Source of the DNA: Clytia hemisphaerica
Lineage: Eukaryota; Cnidaria; Hydrozoa; Leptothecata; Clytiidae
Reading direction: 5' to 3'
Assembly (NCBI GenBank): GCA_902728285.1
Contig: CACVBU010001011.1
Location: forward strand, 844,308-908,307
DNA: 64,000 nt
Part shown: piece by piece, positions 42,501 to 50,735 of the stretch
How positions within the stretch are numbered: the stretch's first letter is position 1
Layout: every line of letters begins with the position of its first letter
Notes under the pieces: generated by a model
What the model saw: the letters and a program-made list of their open reading frames with translations, nothing else
What the model was told of the DNA's origin: nothing
Database searches by the model: none
Program-made: the position numbers and the translations under genes

Positions 42501-45498
42501 GATTTAAAGAAGTACCATTGCACTTTGCACTCAGATCAAACACAACACGAATCTTATTCTTTGTTGGATGATAAACACCATGATGGGGTATGTACCAACA
42601 ATCATCATCAGATATATCACTATCATCGATTTTCCTAGCATAGTTGGATTTGAGCATGAGGTCAAAATATTCCAAGTAATCACATTTGAATTCAGAATTC
42701 AATTGTAGCTTTCGTTTCAAAGATTCTAACCTTTTCATAGCCATATTCCTATTGTTAGAAGGTAAATCCTTTTCATCACGAAATGGAAAAGGAATGATGT
42801 AATGACCTTTTTCAAAAGAGATTCTTTCATCCATGATCTTAAGAAATTTCAAATCTTCTTGAGAAACCTTATCAGGCAAATTCCCAGGTATTAAATCGAC
42901 ATGTTCAATTTCATACAATTTTTTCATCATATCTTCAATGGAATGATCATGTAACTGATTCTTTGGCACAAATCTCTGAACAACTTCGGAAACCCCAATT
43001 CTGTGACAACTTAAAACGTTTGGATGAGCATCATCTTCCTTCGGACCAACAACACACCAGCCTAACTTCGTCAAATAGGCGTATGGACCGTCACCTTCAC
43101 TCTTTATAACTTCATGAGGTTCTAAAGCCTTAGGACAATTCGCACCAATAATCAATCCAACCTTTTCATCACTTTCAACCTTTCCGACTTCACTAACGAT
43201 TCCTTGCAGGTAGGGCCAACGCTTCAATGATTCAGGTGTTGCCATTTCATTACTCATCACATCAATATCATCACGACTATAAGCTGATGGCAAATCAATC
43301 CAACATGAATACTTTCCATACTGTCCTTTTACAGAAAGATTAGACACTAAATGAGAATTTGTATATTCAAAACCAGTGAGAGTAGAAACAGCAAGCTTAG
43401 TTTCAGTGGATGGAACAGATAATTGACTAAGAAGATCTTGGTGAATGAAAGTGCCTTGGCTACACGAATCAAGCAGAGCATAAGTTTTGAAATCATACTT
43501 AGAGTCAGAATGACGCACAACAATTGGAACAATACACATATTTATTGAATCCGAACAAGCAGTTGTAAAACTTTTCTTCACTTTCACTCCAGGCTGAATG
43601 ACACTAGGGCTTGGCTTAACACAACCATGCGTTTCAGAAGTTTCAGATTTTATATCTCTCTCAGGCTGAGAAGACTTATTATCACTATCGGACTTAGGAA
43701 AATTTTCAGACTTCAAATCGTTATCAGATTTCACAAAGATGGTATGCAAACAAGTAGCATGACGACCATTACATAAGCTGCAGGGCTTTTTTGATTTGCA
43801 ACGATGCGAGTTGTGACCAGTTTCTAAACAAGCAAAACAAATACGTTTTTTCAAAAGCAGCTGGAATTTCTCACGAGGTTTCAACCGTTTGAATGAATGA
43901 CACTTTTCAAGAGGATGATCAGAGTTACAATTCTCACACTGAATCTTCACACCGAAATTTCTAAGTTTCTTCCCGCCACCGGATCTTTCTTGTGGCTTAT
44001 CAAGGTTTTCACGTTCGCCCATAGCTTCTTTTGAAAAGAGTGGATCACTTGCCAAAGTAGCCTCCTTTTCAACAAACACAAGAATATCTTTAAGAGCAGC
44101 CTCTCTTTTTTCTCTGAGCCTTAAAGAAAACGATTCACGATTCCATCTTTCTCTCAAACCTACTGGCAACTTGGAAACAATCACAGCAAGATTTTCAGGA
44201 TTATCAAACGAATAACGATATTTTCCAGTAACAAGTTGACTACATTTCAAAAGAAAAGTATAAAGCTTTCTTAATTCAAAAGAATCACCATACTTAATAT
44301 GCTTAAAAGAAGATAATTCTTTTCGATAAGAGATGAGAATCTTATAAGGATCGCCAAAACGAGAGAGCAGCAATTCCTTGGCATAATTGTAACAGTCGCC
44401 TCCATCCTTGTGAATACATCCCTTTATCAATTCCTTAGCTTCACCTGATGTATATTTGATCAAAAGAATCAGCTTCGCTTTCTGATCGCGAATCTTGGTC
44501 TCAACAACACTTTCAAAACAAGACATGAAAAAGTGAAACTCCAAGGGATTACCATCAAAAACATCAAGCGAAACTTCAGGAGCACTCTGCGAATCCAATA
44601 AATCACACAATCTATCAGCAGAATCTTCAGAAATGACAATAGGTTTTGATGAAGAAGTTTTAGAGGCTTTAGGTTGAAACACAACATTTGGCTTAGAATT
44701 TGACTCAGGCAAAACAACATCTTTGACAAAAGGAGTAGAAACTTTATAATCAGACACTGGCAATTCTTCTTGTCCAGTACCGTCAGGAACGAAGGGAGCA
44801 GAAAAAGGTGAAAGTTTATTTTCAATCTTCAAAGACCTTTTAGAAAGATTTAAAGATTTGTTGTCACTTTCAAAATGGCTTTTATAAACTTGAACTCTAG
44901 CCTTTTGCTTTGCAATTTCTTTTGCCAAACCGTTTTCTTTGTCAGCGTCACGAACCACCTGATTTTTCTCAAATTCAGATTCAGCTTCTAAAACTGCCAG
45001 AGTGACTTCAGCTTCAATCAATTTATTGGCATTAGAAGACGCATTTGATCGATGAGATTTCTTAGAACTGGAACTAGAACTTGAACCAGAACGAGAAGAA
45101 GAGTTTCGTGATCTAGACTTAGTTTCGTTAATTTCAGCAGGAATTTCAATGCTTCGAACCCATCTCGTAACAAAAGTTTTAAAACCAAAAATTCTTTTAT
45201 CAATGTCCTCGAGCCAGTGAGTTTCGTACTTCGTAGGATCTTCAACAGCAGCACTAAATTTTTGATGGTTATAAGTGATATCAAGAAAAATGTTATCGAC
45301 TAATTTCAATTCTTGTCGGACAATTTCGGCATTTGAAGGCTCTTTCATGAGAGAATCTATATACTCAATTTTCATAGTCAGTTCTGTTTCCAGAGCCGTA
45401 AGTTTTTCTGCAAAAAATTCAGCAAGTGGTTTTTTCTGTTTTTCAATAAGCCTTTTACTCCTCCGAATGGAGGGAATAGGTTCCGAATACATTGACAT
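39538..45498 (-). CDS. BEL2 gag-pol polyprotein, intact
   Basis: 1986 codons without interruption. Order: helical, Ser-rich gag (residues 1-280); DUF1759-type capsid (about 300-480, LDVFDGNPLEFHFFMSCFE); zinc knuckles CENCNSDHPLEKC and CFACLETGHNSHRC (about 525-570); aspartic protease LLDSCSQGTFIHQ (about 675); RT with YVDDFL (about 1106); RNase H HHFSDASDVGYGHCSYL; integrase with GVDLFGPY (about 1678), RSDNGTNF (about 1736) and GGVWERQ (about 1787); DUF5641-like tail. All catalytic residues are present. The polyprotein builds the particle, copies the RNA and integrates the cDNA. Start chosen at MSMYSEPIPSIRRSKR, the first Met after the leader. The stop is 10 bp before the 3' LTR. Confidence 0.95.
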   Translation of the reverse strand: MSMYSEPIPSIRRSKRLIEKQKKPLAEFFAEKLTALETELTMKIEYIDSLMKEPSNAEIVRQELKLVDNIFLDITYNHQKFSAAVEDPTKYETHWLEDIDKRIFGFKTFVTRWVRSIEIPAEINETKSRSRNSSSRSGSSSSSSSKKSHRSNASSNANKLIEAEVTLAVLEAESEFEKNQVVRDADKENGLAKEIAKQKARVQVYKSHFESDNKSLNLSKRSLKIENKLSPFSAPFVPDGTGQEELPVSDYKVSTPFVKDVVLPESNSKPNVVFQPKASKTSSSKPIVISEDSADRLCDLLDSQSAPEVSLDVFDGNPLEFHFFMSCFESVVETKIRDQKAKLILLIKYTSGEAKELIKGCIHKDGGDCYNYAKELLLSRFGDPYKILISYRKELSSFKHIKYGDSFELRKLYTFLLKCSQLVTGKYRYSFDNPENLAVIVSKLPVGLRERWNRESFSLRLREKREAALKDILVFVEKEATLASDPLFSKEAMGERENLDKPQERSGGGKKLRNFGVKIQCENCNSDHPLEKCHSFKRLKPREKFQLLLKKRICFACLETGHNSHRCKSKKPCSLCNGRHATCLHTIFVKSDNDLKSENFPKSDSDNKSSQPERDIKSETSETHGCVKPSPSVIQPGVKVKKSFTTACSDSINMCIVPIVVRHSDSKYDFKTYALLDSCSQGTFIHQDLLSQLSVPSTETKLAVSTLTGFEYTNSHLVSNLSVKGQYGKYSCWIDLPSAYSRDDIDVMSNEMATPESLKRWPYLQGIVSEVGKVESDEKVGLIIGANCPKALEPHEVIKSEGDGPYAYLTKLGWCVVGPKEDDAHPNVLSCHRIGVSEVVQRFVPKNQLHDHSIEDMMKKLYEIEHVDLIPGNLPDKVSQEDLKFLKIMDERISFEKGHYIIPFPFRDEKDLPSNNRNMAMKRLESLKRKLQLNSEFKCDYLEYFDLMLKSNYARKIDDSDISDDDCWYIPHHGVYHPTKNKIRVVFDLSAKCNGTSLNRCLLQGPDLTNKLIGVLTRFRENPVAVTGDIEKMFYQVKLPIVDRKYVRFLWWEDGNVENPISTYEMTVHPFGATSSPSVCSYALKRTAKENESLFGSEAKCSVERDFYVDDFLKSYPSVEIARSSVKSISDMCMKGSFHLTKFVSSHPECLSELSSDDVKSDSVSYDVPSDKELTEKLLGVTWDISSDKFVFKINLKSTPSTKRGMLSTLSSIYDPIGVLSPFLLEGKRILQGLSKYSWDSVLQDEIANKWESWKSSLPCIESLSLPRRFNQGDNSIRNASVHHFSDASDVGYGHCSYLRLIDVADKVHCSFLYGRSRVAPLKKVSTPRLELQAATLSSNMNSFVVKELDLKIDHQYFYSDSTIVLGYINNECKRFRLFVANRVSMITSHTEKGDWYHVDSKSNPADCGARGLRAGKDSEDLWFNGPSFLRELNLPLVEESFPLSEDDAELKANVSCYVIKKPLDNRIVSYFESNISSFAKMKRVLAYILLYIKRLKLRRGRIHQMKLRHQSDKVYALTSQDIAESFVSLVKMVQTFYFAESINAVKTGRKDIKLCSLNPFLDHRGILRVGGRLKHSSLAFDEKHPIILPKDSPLSEKIVLFYHEKVFHAGRGITLNAIRQAGLWILHLNSLCKRVIFNCVSCRKLRGKTATQFMSDLPSFRVDSHPPFSYSGVDLFGPYEIKDRRSVVKRHGVIFTCLASRAAHVETVNSLETDSFILALRRFMSRRGSVKYLRSDNGTNFVGADNEMKRELQKMDWDKVKDFLVGQDCSWVEWEFNPPSASHHGGVWERQIRSAKQILSGILLTHGKSLNDESLRTLLCEVENVLNTRPLTVQCLNDPMSLAPLFPSNLLTTKSDVVLPPPGNFDEPYVFPRRYWKRVQHLTNEFWQRWRKEFLTTLQSRTKWLSSKRNFKLNDIVLLKPDNEYITRNKWPLGRVTKVFKGSDNRVRSLSIKTKDSELERPITKVVLLLPEDSPPLVQDPNMGS

Positions 45499-45527
45499 TT
45501 CAAAGAATTAAATATAAGTCTATAACC

Positions 45528-45837
45528 TTTTTCAACACTTAAGTGATTAACAAGGTTTATTGTACAATTACAATTAGAATTATCATACAACTCACAAAAG
45601 GAATTTCTAATCGAACAAGCTAATCACGAAAATGAAATTATCGAACTTAACCTTTATCAAAAACTGAGGAACAAGGTTAAACCTGTGAACAAGTCACCAA
45701 AAAGAATCAAACTTAACCTTTATCAAAAACTGAGGAACAAGGTTAAACCTGTGAACAAGTCACCAAAAAGAATCGAGCTTAACCTTTATCAAAAACTGAG
45801 GAACAAGGTTAAACCTGTGAACAAGTCACCAAAAAGA
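45528..45837 (-). repeat. BEL2 leader: hairpin motif and 66-bp tandem repeats
   Basis: TTTTTCAACACTTAAGTGATTAAC at 45528-45549 is one copy of the CACTT-AAGTG hairpin shared with BEL1. Upstream on the minus strand, three near-identical 66-bp units (about 45645-45837) each carry AACCTTTATCAAAAACTGAG and GGTTAAACCTGTGAACAAG. These units lie between the LINE 3' end and the gag start. Confidence 0.8.
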
Positions 45838-46186
45838 TGAATGGAAGTGTAGCACCAAGACCAAATTTTGACAGAAAGCTGCCGTATAGAGACAAAAATT
45901 CAAAAAATCAAAATCACTTGCAGACACACGGGTCCACGAAGCGCAAAAAACTCAGTATACAAAAAAAGGTTCTCTCAAAAATCCAAGAAGGTACACAGAC
46001 CTTCTGAAGGTAGACCAACCTTCGAGAAAAAAATAAAATAAAATTCAAAAAATCAAAAGTTCAAGCGACTCACGAGAAATCAGAAAAATAAATAAAAAGT
46101 TGATACAAAATTACCTTTACCGAATACTCACCATTCCATACTTACAACATAGAAGTAAAATGATGGTTCATTGAAACAGCAGCATC
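45838..46186. other. BEL2 leader, non-coding
   Basis: Leader sequence between the 66-bp repeats and the LINE tail. Minus-strand AAAGGTAATTTTG near 46110 resembles the AAGGTAAAAATAATT that follows the BEL1 5' LTR. Confidence 0.4.
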
Positions 46187-46352
46187 ATAATAATAATAAT
46201 AATAATAATAACGAATGTTTTAAGTGGCTGGCTCCGAAAAATTCTAGAGTTTTTAGACAGCTCAAGAATTGTTTCCACGAAGGGCCACTACGAACAGAAC
46301 AAGAACAGTAACAAAAAGGAACAGGAAAATTGGATTTTAAATAATTGGAGAA

Positions 46353-49300
46353 TTAGGTGAAGAAATGTTTTCTTGCTCTACTCTTGAAAGACACAATCGA
46401 TACAGCATCACGGCATTCCCTGGGTAGGTTATTCCAGATAGGAATTGTAGAGCTTGCGAAGGTTTTTGCTTCAAATCTGTTTCTGTTTTGCCGTACTGCT
46501 AAATTATTTTGAGCGGCTAATCTAGTGTAGTGGTCGTGAATGTTTCTAGCGAGATTTACACGCTCACAAATATATTCGGGAGCAAGATTGTTAATAGCTT
46601 TAAAAGTCATCAATGCAGAAGAATAGTCACAAAGCTGACGAAAATCTTTATTCATTGTGTGGACTTGATTTATCTGCCGAGAAAGAGAATCAAACTTTCG
46701 TAATACTGCAGCAGACACCTTGCTCCATGAATTAAGGCAGTAGTTGAGATGCGGAAATACAAGAGCGTTTATTAGTAGATTTTTAGTACTGTCATCAACT
46801 AGATGTGATATTCTTCTAATCTTGTTTAGACTAAGATAAACTTTGCTACGAACATTGCTAGCTTGTTTTTCCCAGGACATATTCTCATCGAATATGACAC
46901 CAAGGTACTTCACGTCACTTTTACATTCAATTTCAGCGTCTTGAAAAACAACTGGTGGAAGAGTTTTGCATTCGTTAACCTTTTTGTTTCTTCCGAAAAA
47001 GATAACTTCAGTTTTATCAGTATTGACTGAAAGCTTGTTGTTGTAAAACCAGGCACTGAGATCCTGAAGCTGTTGTTCCAGTCCTGTTTTTAAAGAAATA
47101 GGGCTACGAGCACTTTGAACAATGATTGTGTCATCAGCATATAAATGGCAAAACGTTTTGGGTTGGTCAATACAGTCAAAGATGTCGTTGATGTATAAAA
47201 GGAAGAGTAAGGGCCCCAGGACAGAACCCTGTGGTACCCCATAAGCTTCTTCATTTGCCATTGAGGATTGAGTTCCATCTATTACAGAGCATTGTTTTCT
47301 GTTACTCAAATATGACTGGAACCAATCGAAAGGTGTATCTCTCATACCATAACAAAATACCTTTTTCAAGAGAATTTGGTGGTCGACAGTATCGAATGCC
47401 TTTTTAAGGTCGACAAGAACAGCCCCTACATACTTTCCATTTGCTAACTCGTCAAGAATGAAATCGGAAACGCAGATAACTGCAGTGTCCGTTGAGTGTC
47501 CGTATCGAAATCCTGATTGTGATGGATTCAGGATCTTATTGTTGTCAAGGAAAGTCGAAACTTGTTCATGAACTACTTTCTCAAAAACCTTCATTGTGAT
47601 TGGGAGGATGGAGATCGGTCTGTAGTTATTGACACTGTCCACTTCACCTTTTTTGAACACAGGGGTTACCCTTTTTTGTTTCCAAGTTTCTGGGACAGCC
47701 CCTGTTCTAAGAGACAGATTGAAGATGTGAGAAAGGTAGAACGAGAGGATAGGAGAACCAAGCTTCAGTGATTTGACACAAATACCATCTAGTCCTGTAG
47801 ATTTATCATTATCTAGCTCCTTAATCAATTTTTGTACAGTCGCCAGAGAGACATTACTGAAGATGAAGGAGTTAGGGCAGACAGACGGACAGATGTGATC
47901 AGTACGAGAGAAGTTAAATGCAGCTGCTAACTTTGAGCCAACTGAGACAAAGAAGGAATTGAATTTTTCAGCAATTTCTTTACTGTCAGAAATTTCGACC
48001 CCTTTATCATCTGTGATGAATTGGGGTGAGTTGTTTGATTTCTTGTCATTTGGGACAAGATTATTTAGAGTTTTCCAAAGTTTCTTGGAATTTGACTTGT
48101 TTTCATCAAGCACCCGTTGATAGTGTCCCTTTTTAAGTCGATTATTCAAACTAACGACATAGTTTCTCTGTTTTTTGAATCTGTTCCAATCAATAACAGT
48201 TTTCGTCCTGGATGCAATTTTTTTCAGATAATCCCTTCTTTTTATTGCATCTAGAAGGTCTTCTGTAACCCAGTGAGGGCTGGAATCGCGCAATCTCTTT
48301 TTGGTTAAAGGAGCGTGACGATTTAATATCTCGAGGATATTTTCATTGAACTGGGAGACAGCAGTATCAACATTGTTTGTATGGATTACTTTCGACCAAT
48401 CAAGGTTTCCTAGATCATCTAGAAATGCCTCTTGGTTGAAATTTTTGAAAGATCTGGAAGTGAGAAACCTTGGTGATTTTTGAATATTAATTTTCGACCT
48501 AGTGATACAAACAAGTGAGTGGTCACTTAAACCCATGTCAATGACTTGGCACTCAGTTGCCTCTTTACTATTTGACAGAATCAGATCAATCAAAGTAGAT
48601 GAAGTTTGAGTCACCCTGGTGGGTGATTCGACATGCTGAACTAACGATTTATCTTTACATAGATCGTGGACGGTAGAAGAGAGATGGTTTCTCCGCAGCA
48701 TGTCACAGTTAAAATCTCCTAGTATAAAAACTTCCGAGTTCTTTGGGATTTTACTGAAGCAAGTTATTAAAAATGTCTTATATTTTTCTACCAACTCTAC
48801 ATTATTACCTTTGATTGGCGGACGGTACAATGAACAAACATATATAGATTTAGCCTTTTTCCGTTTTATCTCAACCCAAAGAATTTCAAGAGCCTTGTTG
48901 GAAATATTTGCTTGCTTCTTTGGAGTTAGATGATCAGAAGCATAAATGAGGACACCCCCTCCATGACAGCTTCTATCCTGTCTAAAGGTTTTGTATCCGG
49001 GAATAGAGATTTCAGAAGTTGCGACTGATGAATCAATTTTGGTTTCGTTTAGGCAGAGAATATCGAATTTGTGTTGTTGAAGAAAGATTTTGAGAAAGGT
49101 TATCTTGGAACGAAGACCGTTAATATTCAAGTGTGCAATATTCAGACTATCTTCTTGAGTCAACTTTAGGTTTTCATTTAGATTCAACTCAATAGGTACT
49201 TCTTCATCTTCGATGGTTTCAACAAAGTCGTCGTCGGGGAAAGGTAGAGCGTTAAGATAACAGCTCTGACAAGCATAGGATTTTTCATCTCGCAAAATCT

Positions 49301-49613
49301 TTTTATGAAAAGTTACAGTGATACCAGAGCAGCTCCTATGAAAGAGACCTCGACACTCAGAACATACTACTGGGTTAGTATTCCTTGCAATAGTCCGGAC
49401 ACAAAGGTCACAGATCATTTTATTTGTGGTGGAGGGCCCTGGGTTGGTTTCAATATCTCCAGATAGTAAAAGGACAAGAAAGAGATTTACCCGCAGAGGT
49501 TTGCCTTTGGACAGTATAAAAAGTGATGACATATCGTTTACAAGATCGAAAGATTCGTGACTAAGATTCGAGTGATTCTCCGTAGTGGAGGTGTCATTAT
49601 TAGATCTAATCAT
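46353..49613 (-). CDS. LINE ORF: 2A - PHD - AP endonuclease - RT
   Basis: Frame open from 50288 (1311 codons), but the first 120 or so codons are BEL2 leader translated. I take the LINE start at the Met at 49613, or possibly the Met at 49532. In 1311-codon numbering: 2A-like LLLSGDIETNPGP ends at residue 285; PHD-like C4HC3 finger 293-343; endonuclease with NINGL (388), LNETKID (E415), GDFNCD (525) and SDHS (589-590); RT with GLDGI, NYRPIS, AFDTVDH, GVPQGSVLGPLL and catalytic YADD (1050-1053); C-terminal tail to 1311. All catalytic residues are intact, so it is likely able to nick and prime on target DNA. Confidence 0.9.
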   Translation of the reverse strand: MIRSNNDTSTTENHSNLSHESFDLVNDMSSLFILSKGKPLRVNLFLVLLLSGDIETNPGPSTTNKMICDLCVRTIARNTNPVVCSECRGLFHRSCSGITVTFHKKILRDEKSYACQSCYLNALPFPDDDFVETIEDEEVPIELNLNENLKLTQEDSLNIAHLNINGLRSKITFLKIFLQQHKFDILCLNETKIDSSVATSEISIPGYKTFRQDRSCHGGGVLIYASDHLTPKKQANISNKALEILWVEIKRKKAKSIYVCSLYRPPIKGNNVELVEKYKTFLITCFSKIPKNSEVFILGDFNCDMLRRNHLSSTVHDLCKDKSLVQHVESPTRVTQTSSTLIDLILSNSKEATECQVIDMGLSDHSLVCITRSKINIQKSPRFLTSRSFKNFNQEAFLDDLGNLDWSKVIHTNNVDTAVSQFNENILEILNRHAPLTKKRLRDSSPHWVTEDLLDAIKRRDYLKKIASRTKTVIDWNRFKKQRNYVVSLNNRLKKGHYQRVLDENKSNSKKLWKTLNNLVPNDKKSNNSPQFITDDKGVEISDSKEIAEKFNSFFVSVGSKLAAAFNFSRTDHICPSVCPNSFIFSNVSLATVQKLIKELDNDKSTGLDGICVKSLKLGSPILSFYLSHIFNLSLRTGAVPETWKQKRVTPVFKKGEVDSVNNYRPISILPITMKVFEKVVHEQVSTFLDNNKILNPSQSGFRYGHSTDTAVICVSDFILDELANGKYVGAVLVDLKKAFDTVDHQILLKKVFCYGMRDTPFDWFQSYLSNRKQCSVIDGTQSSMANEEAYGVPQGSVLGPLLFLLYINDIFDCIDQPKTFCHLYADDTIIVQSARSPISLKTGLEQQLQDLSAWFYNNKLSVNTDKTEVIFFGRNKKVNECKTLPPVVFQDAEIECKSDVKYLGVIFDENMSWEKQASNVRSKVYLSLNKIRRISHLVDDSTKNLLINALVFPHLNYCLNSWSKVSAAVLRKFDSLSRQINQVHTMNKDFRQLCDYSSALMTFKAINNLAPEYICERVNLARNIHDHYTRLAAQNNLAVRQNRNRFEAKTFASSTIPIWNNLPRECRDAVSIVSFKSRARKHFFT
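49434..49460 (-). other. 2A ribosome-skipping peptide
   Basis: Codons read SGDIETNPGP, matching the D-x-E-x-N-P-G-P 2A consensus. In such peptides the ribosome fails to form the Gly-Pro bond, releasing the upstream product and continuing. A hydrophobic LFLVLLL run lies just before it, as in 2A peptides that double as signal sequences. Skipping here would free the PHD-endonuclease-RT protein from any N-terminal fusion. Confidence 0.9.
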
Positions 49614-49941
49614 GACAATTATCAAAAGTGAGAATAATATAATTACTCTAAGCCTTCGTGATTTAGGTCGCTTTCTTTTGATAAGTACCCTCTGGGGAGT
49701 GTCAATTACGCGATAATTAAGCAATCTGACACCTCTTGATCCGAAAACTTTGAGGAGTGTTGTGATTGCGCAGAAAATTAGAGAAGAAAATCTACTCAAA
49801 TTTCTTAATTTTCTACCAAATACGAAGTTCTTATAAAGATTAGAAATAAGATATATGGGTTCGCTTTGGTTATTTCGCGTGTCACCTGACAGAACAATCC
49901 CACTATATGTGATGTTCTTTAGGATGGAGAAATTTATTGCA

Positions 49942-50100
49942 GGATTTTCAACACTTAAGTGATTAACATCTCTGCTTGTCCAAAATATGGCAGGATTTTC
50001 CACACTGAAGTGATTAACATCTCTGCTTGTCCTATGTATAATATATTTTTTAGAAATAACATTAACAGCATCCTTTCTCACACTGAAGTGATTAACAAAG
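49942..50100 (-). repeat. BEL2 leader hairpin repeats
   Basis: Three copies on the plus strand: GGATTTTCAACACTTAAGTG (49942 on), GGATTTTCCACACTGAAGTG (49993 on) and CTTTCTCACACTGAAGTGAT (50073 on), each followed by ATTAAC. The first two are also followed by ATCTCTGCTTGTCC. On the sense (minus) strand this is GTTAATCACTT(C/A)AGTG, the hairpin found four times in BEL1. Confidence 0.8.
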
Positions 50101-50442
50101 ATGCAAACAAAAACGAAACAGCCGAAACGAAAACGAAAACTAAAAGTGGTATGAAAACCAAACAAAGTAAAAATGGTAAAGAAAATTAAAGAGATGAATA
50201 AAGAAAATGAAAGAAAAGGGTAGTTTTGAAAAAAACTGTTGTAAAAAACGTCAGAAAACATGACGAAAAAGAAAAAAAGTATTATCACTTGACTGTCAGA
50301 AAAAAATGAGTAATCTCGAAATAATTAGAGCTCTCAAAACACGTCTTTACTCTATGACAGCCAAAGTGATAATCACTGCAAAACACTTGTTTGATAGTTG
50401 AACAGCAGACACACCTCTGCGACGAGCATAAAAATATAACGA

Positions 50443-50730
50443 TGTCAATGGAGCAAAAATACCACTTGTTACGTTGACCAAAACAGCAAACTTCTCACAC
50501 AAGAAAATGCAGTCAAGCGTCTGTGTACATCACAGTTCAAAACAGTTATATTTTTTGATTGCTCAAAGTTCAAGAAAATTACATTACTTTTTATCGAAAA
50601 CACGAAATTCCCTAGAGGTCATAAAAATTATACAAAAGGGAAATACAAAAGAACATTAAAACAATAAGTCAATTCTCCAGTCGATTAACTTCGCATTAAT
50701 TGCCAAAACAACACAATTAAGTCCGTAACA
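50443..50730 (-). repeat. BEL2 5' LTR
   Basis: Identical to 39241-39528 over 288 bp; followed on the plus strand by the TSD ACATA. Confidence 0.95.
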
Positions 50731-50735
50731 ACATA

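Larger units (their letters stand above)
46187..49920 (-). mobile_element. CR1-like LINE inserted in the BEL2 leader
   Basis: Full-length non-LTR retrotransposon with a single large ORF (2A, PHD, endonuclease, RT), a short 3' UTR and a microsatellite tail (minus strand (TTA)n, plus strand 46188-46212). Copies of the BEL2 leader hairpin occur on both sides (45528; 49942-50100), so the LINE landed inside the leader. The 5' border lies between about 49920 and 49613. No clear TSD was found. Same orientation as BEL2. Confidence 0.85.
39241..50730 (-). mobile_element. BEL/Pao LTR retrotransposon BEL2, with nested LINE
   Basis: Two 288-bp LTRs (39241-39528 and 50443-50730) identical on full reading; TSD ACATA (39236-39240 and 50731-50735). 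The internal region on the minus strand has a repeat-bearing leader, a full CR1-like LINE inserted in that leader, and an intact 1986-codon gag-pol. Identical LTRs and an unbroken polyprotein make it a very recent, possibly still mobile, insertion. The LINE is younger still. The PPT matches that of BEL1, but the LTRs are unrelated. Confidence 0.95.

Noticed and set aside
49920-50288. N-terminal hydrophobic part of the 1311-codon LINE frame as a membrane anchor
   Set aside because: It is the translation of T-rich BEL2 leader and its hairpin repeats, not part of the LINE protein.
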